A DNA stretch of 64,000 nt from Salminus brasiliensis (lineage: Eukaryota; Chordata; Actinopteri; Characiformes; Bryconidae), in the NCBI RefSeq assembly GCF_030463535.1, contig NC_132894.1, forward strand, positions 33,544,125 through 33,608,124, written 5' to 3'. Shown in pieces: positions 17,862-29,872 of this stretch (positions are counted from its first letter, which is position 1; each line of letters begins with the position of its first letter). Made by a program: the position numbers and the translations under genes. Under the pieces are notes generated by a model. That model had not been told where the DNA came from. It ran no database searches and saw nothing but the letters and a program-made list of their open reading frames with translations.

Positions 17862-18189
17862 ACACTCGTCTGGCTGCTTTAGGTGCACCTCTGACACATG
17901 ACCAAGAACAAAAAAAAAAAACGGTCCTGCGGGATGCGCAAGACACATTTTCTGATCAAGATCTGGAATGTTCTTCAGTTCTCGAGTGCTGATATAGTTT
18001 GGCAGTGAACTTTAAAAGATACTGGAAAGACTGGAACTTCCTTGAACATTGCAAAATGCCCAGAATTAGTTGAACATTTAAAGCAAGCATTGTAGTTAAC
18101 AAGAAATGCAATGATCTTCAATTATTGAAAATATCAGGACAAAAGGCATGATGTGAGATCAACGAAGACTGCTCGTTAAAAAGAATAAA

Positions 18190-19030
18190 CCAACATGAAG
18201 ACCCTAAGGCTGTCTACGGGGGAAAAGAGAGCAAATTGCTTTGCACAAGCATTGGGCAGAACCAATACAACAATTCAGACTATCCTGCAAAAGAAAGAAA
18301 CCTCCAGGGCACCAACAACCACAAACTGAACAGGTTGGCCAGGGAAAACAACAGCAGGTCATGACAGAAACACTGTACGAGCATTGAAGAACCACAATCA
18401 GTGTCAGTGACATCCCCCAAAAAACGCACAGGTATCTCACACAGGTGTGAAGGTATCTCAAGCCCCTATTTAAGGGCTTAGAAAGCAGAAATATAGAAGC
18501 CACTGCACCAGATGCAAACCACTCATCAGCTGTTAGCACTGGAAGGTCAGACTGGAATTTGCAAAATGGAACCACATAAGTTCTGAAAGGTTTCATACTG
18601 GACTCAAGAAGGAACACTTAGCTACCAAAGGGATGGGAAGGCCAAAGTGTGAAAAAAAGAAAATATCTATTCATGATTTAAAATATACAAGTTCATCAGT
18701 GAAGCATGGTGGAGGTAGTGTCATGTCTTGGGCTTCCATGGCAGCTCACTAATCTTTATTGACCAAGCAATTCATGATAGTTGTAGCTGACATGTACAGA
18801 ATTCAACTTACAGAGAAATGCATTCAGTCTAATCAGGAGGAACCTCATCATGAAGCAACACAATGATGAAAACACACAGCTATCACAGCTAAGGACTCAA
18901 TGAGTGGAAAAAATTAATAGTTTTAGACTGTCCAAATCAGTCATCAGATCTTAACCCAACTGAACATGCAGTTCAGCTCCTGAACAGAAGAGTAAAAAGA
19001 GAACAAAAGCATCACCAAAAAACCTTCACA
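18190..19030 (+). mobile_element. Tc1/mariner-like transposon remnant, copy A
   Basis: Plus-strand translation in broken frames shows KHGGGSVMSW and later DLNPTEH..LLNRRVK, the catalytic-region and C-terminal signatures of Tc1 transposases. Many stops and frame breaks: inactive. Confidence 0.75.
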
Positions 19031-19500
19031 TAGTATGAGTGGACCCATCGCAAGCCACCATTCAAGGACTTTGATAGCTAAAATATAGGAGCCGCCAAAC
19101 ACTTATCAGCGGTTAAAAGTGGAAGGTCGAATTTGAAATTGCAAAGAGGAACTACAAAAGCCACTTTTCCAAAATGATGGAAAGGCCAACTTATAGAGAA
19201 AGAATAGATCTGCTCATGTTCCAAAACATACAGGTTCATCTGTCAAGCATGGTGGAGGTAGTGTCATGTCTTGGGCTTGCATGTTTGCTTTTGGGCCAGG
19301 TCCACTAATCTTTATTGATGATGTAATTCATGATGATTAGCGCAGAAGGAATGAGTAAGTCTACAGAAACGAATTTGCAGAGAAATGCATCAAAAACTAA
19401 GCCAGAGGAATAATGACTAAATAACACAACCGAGGACTAGACACGAGTGAAAAAAAGAAAAGTTTTGAAGAAAGGCTTTGGGCCAGTCAATCACTACACC
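19031..19500 (+). mobile_element. Tc1/mariner-like transposon remnant, copy B
   Basis: Directly follows copy A and repeats its segment: CAGCGGTTAAAAGTGGAAGG, then AAGCATGGTGGAGGTAGTGT translating to KHGGGSVMSW. Interrupted by stops. Confidence 0.7.
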
Positions 19501-19945
19501 CAGCATGCATTTCATCTGGTTGATGATGTAAAATAGTTGCCAGCTTGATGCAGCTATGAGTGCTGATTTTAATTTGCAGCTAGGCTTCAAAAGACGCCTT
19601 GGTTCAACAGGTTAAAGAAATCGTCTTGCTCAAGTGCGCACATTGCAACTTAATGACTGGTCACATTGTTCTTCCTAAGGGTACATTCCAGATCTCTATC
19701 AAAACTTTCGTGGTAATATGAACTCTTTAAAGGTATTATATAACCGACCATTGTTACACACTTGCAACTGAAACCACAGTAAACTATTTCCTTTCCCAGT
19801 TTTTTTCCATTCCCAGGAATTTGTAATTGTGATCATTTACAGTGCATGTGAAAGACAAATAAAAAATAACATCTAATAAATAATTAAAGCAATACAAAAG
19901 CATGTTGTCATGACGAATGATGACATGAATATTGACTCCAAGCTA

Positions 19946-20345
19946 GGTTCTGGCAATTCTGGAGATTGTTGGTGGAGTTCTGGCAATTCTGGAGAGTGTT
20001 GGTGGAGTTCTGACAATTCCGAAGAGTGTTTGTTGAGTTCTAGCAATTCTGGACAGTGTTGGTGGAGTTCTAGCAAATTCTGGAGAGTGTTGGTGGAGTT
20101 CTGGCAATTCTGGAGAGTGTTTGTGGAGTTCTGGCAATTCTGGAGAGTGTTGGTGGAGATTTAGCAATTCTGGAGAGTGTTGGTGGAGATTTAGCAATTC
20201 TGGAGAGTGTCGGTGAAGTTCTAGCAAATTCTGGAGAGTTTTGGTGGAGTTCTGACAATTCTGAAGAGTGTTGGTTGAGTTCTAGCAATTCTGGAGAATG
20301 TTGGTGGAGTTCTAGCAAATTCTGAAGAGTGTTGGTGGAGTTCTG
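19946..20345 (+). repeat. 30-bp minisatellite, array A
   Basis: About 13 tandem copies of a unit like TTCTGGCAATTCTGGAGAGT + GTTGGTGGAG. The unit is a multiple of three, which makes several long open frames on both strands; these are not genes. Confidence 0.95.
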
Positions 20346-20460
20346 GTAATGCTAGAGAGCACTTTCAGAGATACTAGAGAACATTAAATTGTTCAAACAA
20401 TTCCAATCACAATTAACCTTTTAAATGTAAAGTGTCATTTATGTAGAATTCAGTTTTCTG

Positions 20461-20760
20461 ATTGATAACAGAATACAGTCATATGCAAAAGTTTGGGTAC
20501 CTCTGGTCAAACCTTTTCGTGCCCTCAACAGAGACACGCTTCTGCGCATTTGTATGCACAGTTTATGCAAGTTGATTTTCAAGTGTATTTCATCTATCCA
20601 ATATACTAAATTTAGAAGATAAATATGTTTTGCTCCTCTAACTATTGGAGAAAATGCCATATTTAAGTTTAGTTCTGAGAACTGAGCACTTGTTTTTAAT
20701 AAAATTTAATAAAATATGTAATTTAAACCAAAGTATCAAAACTTGGCACAGGACTGTAAT
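20461..20760. mobile_element. Degenerate DNA-transposon fragment (Tc1/mariner-type ends)
   Basis: Starts with CAGTCATATGCAAAAGTTTG, a terminal sequence type common to non-autonomous Tc1/mariner elements in fish, and ends in an AT-rich stretch with AAACTTGGCACAGGACTGTA. No transposase seen. Confidence 0.4.
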
Positions 20761-20950
20761 AACCCTGTAGTGGAAGTGCTTTAAATTTTATGTAATTATT
20801 TAATCTTCAAACCCTCCATGAATTATCTCCACTATCAACCAATTAACCCTCCTCCACAAGTGTGTGTTCGCATGTATATGCAGGTTCTTGTGCAGGTTCT
20901 TGTGCGTTGTGTCACCTGATCAGCCCTCCTTTGCAGACTGAAGGCCTGTA

Positions 20951-20964
20951 TGTGTGTGTGTGTG
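20951..20964. repeat. Short (TG)n
   Basis: Seven TG dinucleotides; listed only for completeness. Confidence 0.7.
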
Positions 20965-21654
20965 ATTGACATGAGGTGTGCCACTGTCAGAGATTACTGA
21001 GGTATCAGTGTGACAATCTTTGCTCTGAAAGTATAGCTGGAATCTTTGCCCTGCGAGTACAGCAGGAAAGCATGTGACGCCTTGCGAGGACTGCAGATCG
21101 TTATCAGGGCAGCATTCCAGCAATCACTGCAGTCACATGTGTTCTTTTTGCATGCACGATGCATTCCTACAGGCATGGCTGGAAAAGCTATTGACTCTCT
21201 GCACAATTCAGAATCAGGGTAGTGGATTTATGGGCACACATCGTAGATTTCCTCAAGACATCGTCTGATTTCTTTGTTCATATCATGAGTTCATGCTTTT
21301 CCATTTCTCCTGACTTGCAGCCAAGGAGCCATGCTGTCAATCTTCCCACGTTGAAACAGTAACCACCAATCAGAGAGAGTAAAAGCTCACACACCTTCTG
21401 GTGTGGTATGAAGCCTGTCATCAAAGGTTTGCAAAAGCAGGCTGTACTAATCAGACAGTTATGTAGACCTGCAGGTTCATTAAAGGGCAAAGAGGGATCA
21501 TTTGTCTTTATGTCTTATGAGAACACAAAAGTTGATCTGAGCCATTCAACTAAACTCATCTTCAACCTCTTCAGTATTCAGAAATAACTTCACGTGCACT
21601 CTGAAAAATAAAGGTCCTTCAAATGGTTCTTTGAGTGATTGTGGAGACCTAGTA

Positions 21655-21770
21655 ATTGTGGAGAGTGTTGGTGGAGTTCTGGCAATTCTGGAGAATGTTG
21701 GTGGAGATCTAGAAATTCTGGAGAGTGTTGGCGGAGTTCTGGCAATTCTGGAGAGTGTTGGTGGAGTTGG
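21655..21770 (+). repeat. 30-bp minisatellite, array B
   Basis: About four units of GGCAATTCTGGAGAGTGTTG-type repeat inside a MITE-like flank; a shorter piece recurs at 22006-22050. Confidence 0.9.
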
Positions 21771-22235
21771 TGAAGCCTGGTGAATGGATCTTCATAGAAG
21801 ATCCATGTTTGGGTCCATAAAGAACCAACTCTACATCAAGGGAAAGTTCTCTAGACCTTTAAAATGTTCTTAATACATGCATATTATAAACGTGGTTCTT
21901 TATGGAACCAAAAATGGTTCTTCTATGGCATCCTTCACTTATTCAGGACTCTGGTTGGAATTTAAGTGTCAGGCAGGAATTTAAGTGACTCGCAGTGTCA
22001 AGTGTGTTGGTGGATTTCTGGCAATTCTGGAGAGTGTTGGTGGAGTTGGAGAAGCCTGGTGAAAGGATCTTCATATTCCATTCTTGGGTCTATAAAGAAC
22101 CATCAATCAACTCTACACAGAGGAAAGTTCTCTAGACCTTTAAAATGTTCTTCATAAATGCATATTATAAACATGGTTCTTTATGGAACCAAAAATGCAT
22201 TTTTCACAGAGCCGTGGTTGGAATTTAAGTGTCAG
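21771..22235. repeat. Tandem duplicated block (~270 bp period) with MITE-like sequence
   Basis: GAAGCCTGGTGAA..GGATCTTCATA, GTTCTCTAGACCTTTAAAAT, TGCATATTATAAAC..GGTTC and GGTTGGAATTTAAGTGTCAG occur in the same order starting at 21772 and at 22051. The block includes a GGTTCTTTATGGAACC element and a piece of the minisatellite. Confidence 0.8.
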
Positions 22236-22269
22236 GCTACCCATCTCTTTACTACTACACTTCAGAGTA

Positions 22270-22500
22270 CTGGTGAGGTTATAACAATTCTGGAGAGTGC
22301 TGGTGGGGTTCTGGAAGTTCTGGAGAGTGCTGGTAGAATTCAGGAAATTCTGGAGAGTGCTGGTGGAATTCTGAAAATTATGGAGAGTGCTGGTGAATTT
22401 CTGGCGATACAGATGAATGCAGGTGAGGCGCTGGCAACTGGTGAGGCTCTGCTGGTGGAGTTCCACCAATTCAGGAGAGTTCTGGTGGATTTCTGGTTGG
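22270..22500 (+). repeat. 30-bp minisatellite, array C
   Basis: Seven or so diverged units, GAGAGTGCTGGTGG followed by a GTTCTGGAAATTCTGG-like half. Confidence 0.88.
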
Positions 22501-22730
22501 TGACTGTTGGATTAGAACCTATATTGTTTGGATACAAACTGCACGGCCAATTCACAACAACACAGTCGGTAGATATTAATTTACTGTCATATTTTGAAGT
22601 GGTTACTGTCTTCTATTCCTTGAATGAAAATCTCTTGAACTTAAAACATTAAAAAATAAATAATGTTTCTTCTGAAAGGGTCTTTGGAAGTACAAGGTTT
22701 TAATTCAGTACTATATTGTTCATATTGCAG

Positions 22731-22934
22731 GTTGGTGTGGCGCAACAGCTAACACCACTGCCTGCCAGTGAGCTGCCACACCATGTGGGAGACTGGGGGG
22801 GGACTGCGCTACACCAATAAGAGTCCCTGGGCAAGACTCCTAACACTACATTGGTCCACCTGTGTAATACGAATAACCTTGTAAATCGCTCTGGATAAGA
22901 GCGTCTGCTAAATGCTGGTAATGTAATGTAAGTA
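22731..22934 (+). mobile_element. tRNA-derived SINE, copy 1
   Basis: Head GTTGGTGTGGCGCAACAGCT, middle CACTGCCTGCCAGTGAGCTG, tail CGCTCTGGATAAGAGCGTCT then GCTAAATG and (ATGTA)n. The head resembles a Pol III internal promoter; the B-box part is damaged here. Confidence 0.8.
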
Positions 22935-23509
22935 CTAAAGAGTCACCCATAAAGAGTCTTCAGATAAACCCAAGCAAAGAGTTGAAAGCTAATATGGGCT
23001 TAACAAACTGGTTTTGTTGTTCTATAATATCCGGTTCAACTTCGGCAAAAGATCAGACAACACAGGTGTAAAATCCCCATAATTAACCACTGCATGTAAA
23101 AGCCAAAAAACTGTCACCTAGGCAGAAATAAATGACAGTCAATGATACACACTACTTTGTAAATGTCTTCTTCTATCCAATGCATCATTACTGCAAACAG
23201 CACATTCTGAATGCCGACTTCTAAATGCGCTTTATTTTTACTTCCTCTAGTATTATGTAATGTTTCTACAGGCAATAAAAGACTTACTTCCGCGAGAGAT
23301 AGCTGTGAACAGATTTTAAAGTGGCGTAAAGAAAAAAACACAATGGTAGGCAAGAGAAGAACCACATTGCACATATATTTGACATATTTTACAGGGCGTA
23401 TTTTAGCTCAGACTCCCAGTGTCTGATCAGATAGCACCGACTGTAATAATGAGTGTAGCTAACAGCACAATGGGATTTAGCTTATTAGCTAATTCTGGTA
23501 CAAAGCATC

Positions 23510-24690
23510 TCTTCTGGAGTGCTGGTGGGGTTTTTGTAATTCTGGAGAATGCTGGTGGAGTATTGGCAAGGCTGTTGGAGTTGTGGAGATGCTGGAGAGT
23601 AATGGTGGAGTTCTGGCAGTACTGTGGTGTGTTGTTGGAGTTTTGGGGATATTATGGAGTTCTGGTAATGCTAAGGATTGCTGGTGGAGTGTTGGAGAGT
23701 ACTCCACCAGCACTTTCAGGCAATGCTGGAAAGTGCTGGTGGAGTTGTGGAGATGCCTGTGAGTGCTGGTGGAGTTCTAGCAATGTTGGGCAGTGCTGGT
23801 GGAGTTCCGGCAATTCTAGGGAGCATTGCTGGTGTTCTTGCGATGCTGGAGTGTTGATGGAGTTCTGCAAATGCTTAGGAGTACGGATGGAGTTGTGAAG
23901 AGTAATGTGGGGTGCTGTGGAGTTCTGGCAATGCTGGAGAATTTTGGTGGAGTTTTGGCAATTCTAGGGGGTGTTGCTTGAGTTCTCGCAATTCTGGAGT
24001 GCTGGGGAGTGCTGATGATGTTCTGGCAATGCTGTGTGAAGTTCTTCTGATGCTGGGGAGTGCTGGTGGAGTTCTAAAGATACTATAAAGGCGATACTGG
24101 TGTAGTTCTGGTGATGCTGGGCAGTGCTGGTGGATTTCCAGCGATTCTAGGGAGAGTTGCTGGAGTTATGTGAATGCTGGAGAGTGATGATGGAGTTCTA
24201 GCAATGCTGGAGAGTTCAGGTGGAGTTATGGCAATGCTGGTGGAGTTCTGATGCTGGGAAGTGCTGGTGAAGTTTTAGCAATGCTGGAGAGTTCTGGTGG
24301 AGTTCTGGCAATGCTGGTGGAGTTCTGATGCTGGGAAGTGCTGGTGAAGTTTTAGCAATGCTGGAGAGCTCTGGTGGAGTTCTGGCAATGCTGGTGGAGT
24401 TCTACTGACGCTGGGAAGTGCTGGTGGAGTTGTGGAGATGCATGTGAGTGCTGGTGGAGTTCTGGCAATGCTGGTACAGTTCTGCTGATGCTTGGAAGTG
24501 CTGGTGGAGTTTTAGCAATGCTGGAGAGTGCTGGTGGAGTTCTGGCAATGCTGGCCAGTGCTGGTGGAGTTCCGGGAATTCCGGGAGCGTTGCTGGAGTT
24601 TTTGCCATGCTGGAGTGCTGGAGATGTTCTGCCAATTCTAAGAAGTGCTGCTGGAATACTAACGATGTTGGAGAGTGCTTTCTGAATAAT
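23510..24690 (+). repeat. 30-bp minisatellite, array D, with repeated GCTGGTGG
   Basis: Nearly 1.2 kb of imperfect units of the type TTCTGGCAATGCTGGAGAGT + GCTGGTGGAG. I count at least sixteen exact GCTGGTGG octamers on the plus strand. Single-unit variants differ in the middle half. Confidence 0.93.
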
Positions 24691-25676
24691 TCAGACATGG
24701 TCATGGTCATGGTTTGTAAGTAGCATTTACAGTTTGTTCTTTTGGAGCAGAGCAAACGGTCCTAATGTAAGACAGGGGAGACTAGAAGTCGGAGGCGGAA
24801 TGTGCACTTGCGGAGATCCCTGTCAGAATGTGGAGGTGAGGCTGAGATGGCGGTAAGGAATGGAAGATTATCTCCAGTTTCTGACAGGTGACAGGCGGCA
24901 GCAGCGCAGAGGATGATCCGCTGATGCGATGGCCATGCGGGAGTCAATCACATGATTATGACAGGACCTCACTCGCATGCTCCAGCATGTGACGGCTTTG
25001 TCTTGCTTGGCCATGCCATTACACAGATGCAAATTAGGAGCATGGCTGATTCCATTTTACGATAGCTGGGCCTTCTTCTCCAACATGCTCGGGATCATTT
25101 AGTAAGATAGAGATAGAGATAGATACATGGTAATCTTTGGCACATTATATAATACCCCAAGGTAACCTGAGACCATGATGTCCTGCAAGAAATGGGCAGT
25201 GCTTGTTTGATTGACAGCACATAAGGCACAATAGTGTATTCGCCAAAGCTATTGGAGAACCCGGATGGGAAAATCCCACAGTTCCGAAGTGCTACAGTAA
25301 TTAAAAGCAAAGGGATTCAATATGGCCATAGGTTTGCTTTATATTTCTCAGTCAGTTGCTTTAGTGCTTGGATTAGTTAATGATTAAGAATTGCATAATT
25401 ATACCTTTTCGCAAATGCAATATCTGGCTTCATTTCTTTAATGGAATATATTTAGATTTAAATGTGCATGATTTACAAAACCAGAAGACATCATCACTGT
25501 ATTTATTGTTATTGCTATATTGTATAAAATACTGCATTGTATTGTGGTTGTTGTACATGTCTTTGTTTTCATACAAAGAAAGCTGCTCTGGTACTAATAA
25601 CCACTTAAAAGTAATGAAAATATATATTATATTTATAATATATATATATTTATTTTATATAATAAATAATACATAA

Positions 25677-25679
<3 letters not shown>

Positions 25680-25733
<54 letters not shown>
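25680..25733. repeat. (AT)n microsatellite
   Basis: A run of about 26 TA dinucleotides within a longer AT-rich stretch starting near 25620. Confidence 0.92.
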
Positions 25734-25735
<2 letters not shown>

Positions 25736-26106
25736 ATAACAATGTTATAATACCATAATAATTCTCATACATTATCAGTTCGACACAGACTAACATTTGA
25801 GAAACTTCTGAAGTACTTTTCCTAAAACTAAATAAAATACAGTAAATAAAACATAACTGACACATAATCAAACATGAATAATATTTAATGAATGTGTCAT
25901 AAAATGATGTTAAATCTAATTGGTGGCATTGTAGCAATTATTTAAACATAGAATATAATATCTGAATTTGCACTGATATTACTTAAACTTACATTTCTTT
26001 TTGTAAACATGCTTTCCAAATATGAAAAGCACAAAAGGTCAATAAAAACAATAGAACTTTCTAAGAACCAAAATGATAACATTCAGGATGTTCGTGTAAT
26101 GATTTA

Positions 26107-26370
26107 CTAGACAAACATTTCCAGCTGGGCTGATGTTTTGGAGATGTTCTGATCCAGTCGTCTAGCCATCACATTCTGGTTCGTCTGGTCACAGTAGCTC
26201 AGATATTTATACCTGCCCATTTTTCCTGCTTCCAACAGATCAGCTTTAGGATCTGACTGTTCACTTGCTGCCTAATTTATCCACCCCTTAACAGGAGCCA
26301 TTAAAACCAGATGATCAAAAAAATGATCAATGTTCTTCACTTCACCTGTCAGTGGTTTTTGTGCTATTGC
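26107..26370. mobile_element. Non-autonomous DNA transposon fragment, family with 'GGTGGTTTTAATGTTATGGC' ends
   Basis: Ends TTCACTTCACCTGTCAGTGG before GTTTTTGTGCTATTGCTGAT, the diverged counterpart of the inverted terminus at 38188-38245. Internal words CTTCCAACAGATCAGCTT and TGACTGTTCACTTGCTGCCT. Confidence 0.5.
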
Positions 26371-27584
26371 TGATTGGTGAAGTGAGTCTTATCTTAAAAA
26401 ATTACCACATGTAACTGACTAAAGCTTACACATCTTTTTTTAAATCTACACTCATTAATTGCATTTATGCAGATTTTATTTAGCTGTGCCAAACACCTTC
26501 CGTTCATCTGGAGTTTGGCTAGCATCATTTGTACTTGGTTGGGTAATAAAAAAGTGGCAGAACATAAAGGTGAAGAGCCGAACTACTGCATTCACTGCGG
26601 ATGCCGTTAATCATTCATCATTGCATCCTGCTGCTTACCCTCCTATATACAGACAATGGGCATAATTAATACTTTTTAAGAATTTTTAATGCTTAATATT
26701 TCTGCATAATTAATGATTGAGATGTAAGCAAAGTCATTGAGCCTCTAAAACCTCCCTCACTGCCTGAGACATTGTCTCGCAGTAGTTTTTGGCCTAAAAC
26801 ATACATTTTAAATGTACTCATGGTGGAGGGGAACATGTAGGATGTTATAATGCAAAATAGTCCCAAAATGCATTTTACCATTTTTAACACACAAACTTCA
26901 GATGGCTAAAATTCCTACTCTGAGAACCATGGAAAGGTTAGTTCTTTAACCCCTCAAAACCTAGGTTAACAATCAGGGTATTAATACTGAGTCAAAAAAT
27001 TATTGTATAGCCATTTAGCTTACTGGATTTTTGTGGAGTCCCACAGGGTTCTATATTAGGGCCTATAAAACTGATGCAAATTTTGGCTGTAATTAAGTGT
27101 GGGCTTACATGTAGAGGTTTAATGGTTTAATGGGTTAAAGAACACTCTTTATGAGATGTGTATGAAGTATGAAGAACCATCATATATTGGAAATGCTCTA
27201 CACTCTACAGATGAATGTTTCCTAGATCAGAGCCTCTAAGCCAAGAGCCATTTTCAAGAGTGTAGCTCCACCAGACGTGTCACATCTGGGTCCAAGCTGT
27301 TCCTGTCTGGTCTTTCAAAGAGCTTAAAATTCCAACTGACACCAAAGTACAAGGCTTACTTCAGACAGTAGCTAATAAATGTTGGTCCTTGGTTGCTTGA
27401 TTGTGTGAAGAAAGGAAATTACCATGCAGGTTCTACTTGTTGAGTGACTTCAGTCATCTGACTGTCTCATGAGCGCTGCATTCTCTTCGTGTGAATCATC
27501 AGATGAATACAGACAGCTTTATTTGTCTGTAGAATCTACTTTCTGTCTTGATTGCCTTGATTTTTCTTCAGGATCTCGTGAACA

Positions 27585-27870
27585 CTGATACACAGACAGC
27601 TATAACTCTGGAATGTGAAGTCAAATGTACCGGTGTTCCAGGTATGCAGTGGTCAGTACCTGGGACAGCTGGTGAACTGGTGACAGGATCATGGGTGCCC
27701 AAGGCTCATTGATGCTTATGGAGGTCCCTCCCCACAATTTCGAGGCCTTAAAGGATCTGCTGCTAATATTGTCTTGGGGGCAGATACCACAAGACGCCTT
27801 CAGGGGTCTTGTGGAGACCATGCCTTGACGGGTTAGAGCAGTTTTAGTGGCATTGGGGGACTTGCACAAT
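27585..27870. mobile_element. DNA transposon fragment, same family as 52929-53250
   Basis: Shares GGTATGCAGTGG.CAG, CTCATGGAGGTCCC-like and AAAGGATCTGCTGCT..CAGATACCACA in the same order as 53060-53230. Non-coding. Confidence 0.5.
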
Positions 27871-28079
27871 ATGAGGCAGCTGGTTCTAATGCTATGGCTT
27901 ATTAGAGTATATCGGAATTGAGCTTGCTGTTTACCGCGTTGCAGTGTGTGTGTCACAGGGCTTGGCGTGATATGAAGGTGTGTTCGTTCTTCCTTGGAGT
28001 TCTGACTCACTGTATGTTTAGATTCTTCCGTGCACACACACAGCTTTTCTAGTCCTGTAGAGAAGTACTGCCATTAGAA

Positions 28080-28490
28080 TAGGACTCTCTGGAGCAGATA
28101 AATGTGAATCTATTGGCACCATGCTGCCTAATAATGCCAGGCGTGGGCTAGTAGAGGGGTATAAAGCCCCCCAGCATTGAGCTGTGGAGCAGTGGAAGAA
28201 CTGTGTTGTCTGGAATAATGGATGGTGCCTTTTGGATAAGTTGGGGAGCTGGAGATGGGGTGAGATGGTGATCCTCCAGCATGCTGACCTTACTGACGCT
28301 CTTGTCGCTGCATGCAATCAAATCCTCACAGCAGTGACTCTCAACAATCTAGTAGAAAGCCTTCTTCCCTGGACAGTTTAGACAGTTCCTCCCATAAACG
28401 CAGAATAAAGTCTTTTTAATACCTTTGATTTCAGAAAAACAATGAAGGAGCAGGTGTCCAAATACTTTTGTCGGTGTAGTGTAGCTTTTG
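28080..28490. mobile_element. MITE-like element ending 'GTGTCCAAATACTTTTG'
   Basis: Contains AAAGCCCCCCAGCATTGAGC, GGAGCAGTGGAAGAACTGTG and ends GAAGGAGCAGGTGTCCAAAT. The reverse complement of its middle lies at 38265-38505, and the end words recur at 46655-46695. Confidence 0.6.
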
Positions 28491-29194
28491 CTGTTATGAA
28501 GTTTACGTAGTTTGCGACTCCAAATACTGTCAATCTGACAAAGAATGCTCTGAGGTTTGGTCTTTAGTTTTGAATTGGAGCTAGGAAGCTAATAATAATA
28601 ATAAAATTAATTTTTAAAAAATCCAATTATGAACATTATAAAAAATGTCTGGTTCCACCATTCCTTTACGATCACGGTTTGCATTTGATGAGCTGGTGTT
28701 ACATCAGCACAAGAGAGCAAAGTTTCAGTTGCAACTCACATTCAGAACTAACTGCCCTCTAGTGGCCATTGTGTTCATTAGAGGTCAAACAACGGCCTCA
28801 GCACACGCAGTGACGCTAGGCCTCTGCATGTGATGAGCCGCATACCAGGAACTCCATACATTCACAGATCTACTTGACAAGAACAGTGGGGTGAGCACAG
28901 GGACAGGAACAATATGCACTAGAGCTATATAAGTATATACACTGCAATGCAAACACATGCTGTTCTTGCACAACTGCTAAGTCATGGACTCGTTCCACCT
29001 GAAGGCCGCTAGTCAAGCCGCAGGTCAAAGTTAGGGCAGAAGGTAACAGTAAGTCACTTCATAGTAAACAATTCCGACCAAAGTCTCAGATCTTAATATG
29101 AATGTTTTGGTAGGTTTGCAGAAAAAAGTATCAGTAATGAATATTGGTGTCATAACTAATTGATATCTGTCATTTGATCGACACATAGGTAAGT

Positions 29195-29505
29195 AAATAC
29201 TGCAGGTCACTTCTGGCTGGTCGCCCATCAGGCCCCTGCAACTAATCCAGAATGCAGCCGCATGTGTTGTCTTCAACGTTTCTACGTTCAGCGGCCACGT
29301 TTTAAGGCCTTTGAGCTTCAAGTACGGCTCGGCTATACCCGGCCCGAGGTATGGTCTCCATATTGGCTTTTGTGTTTAGTAGTATCTAATCGAAGGTATT
29401 TTTGGGTCCTAGTCTGCACAAACTAGCTAAGAGTAAACAGTGAAGCACTTTTGTAAGTCGCTCTGGATAAGAGCGTCTGCTAAATGCCGTACATGAAAAT
29501 GTAAT
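29195..29505 (+). mobile_element. LINE 3' end (reverse transcriptase fragment and tail)
   Basis: In frame from about 29213, IRPLQLIQNAAACVVFNVST matches the C-terminal thumb-region signature of non-LTR reverse transcriptases. About 150 bp on, the sequence ends in GTCGCTCTGGATAAGAGCGT, then CTGCTAAATGCC, the same tail as the SINEs here. Confidence 0.6.
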
Positions 29506-29667
29506 TGACTAGGCCAGCTTCGTAACATTGCCAAGCTAAGAAATTCCTTATCCCTTCATGACGCAGAAAATGAGTGCATGGCTTTACTACTACTTCAAGA
29601 CTGGACTACTTCAATACACTCCAGTCATGATGTTACAGCAGGAACCTCCGGAAACTTCCAACGATGT

Positions 29668-29870
29668 GGTTGGTGTGGTGCAACAGATAACACCAGTACC
29701 TGCCAGTGAGCTGTTACAACATGTAGGTGACCGGGGGTCGATTCCCAGTGCGCTACACCAATATGAGTCCTTGGGCCAGACTCCTGACACTGCATTGGCC
29801 TGCCTCTGTAATACGAGGAACCTTGTAAGTTGCTCTGGATAAGAGCTCCAGCTAAAGGCTGTAAATGTAA
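29668..29870 (+). mobile_element. tRNA-derived SINE, copy 2
   Basis: Same head (TTGGTGTGGTGCAACAGATA), a B-box-like GGGGGTCGATTCCCA, and the tail TTGCTCTGGATAAGAGC ending GTAAATGTAA. It sits between two LINE fragments. Confidence 0.82.
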
Positions 29871-29872
29871 AC

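Noticed and set aside
19873..20318. Frames with LHQHSPELLELHQHSPEL repeats, and similar at 23489-24755
   Set aside because: Opposite-strand translations of the 30-bp minisatellite.
19946..24690. CRISPR-like array of regularly spaced repeats
   Set aside because: Units are contiguous 30-bp tandem repeats without unique spacers, in a vertebrate genome.
27621..28381. Frames of 65-138 codons on both strands
   Set aside because: Coincide with non-autonomous DNA-transposon sequence found elsewhere in the window.
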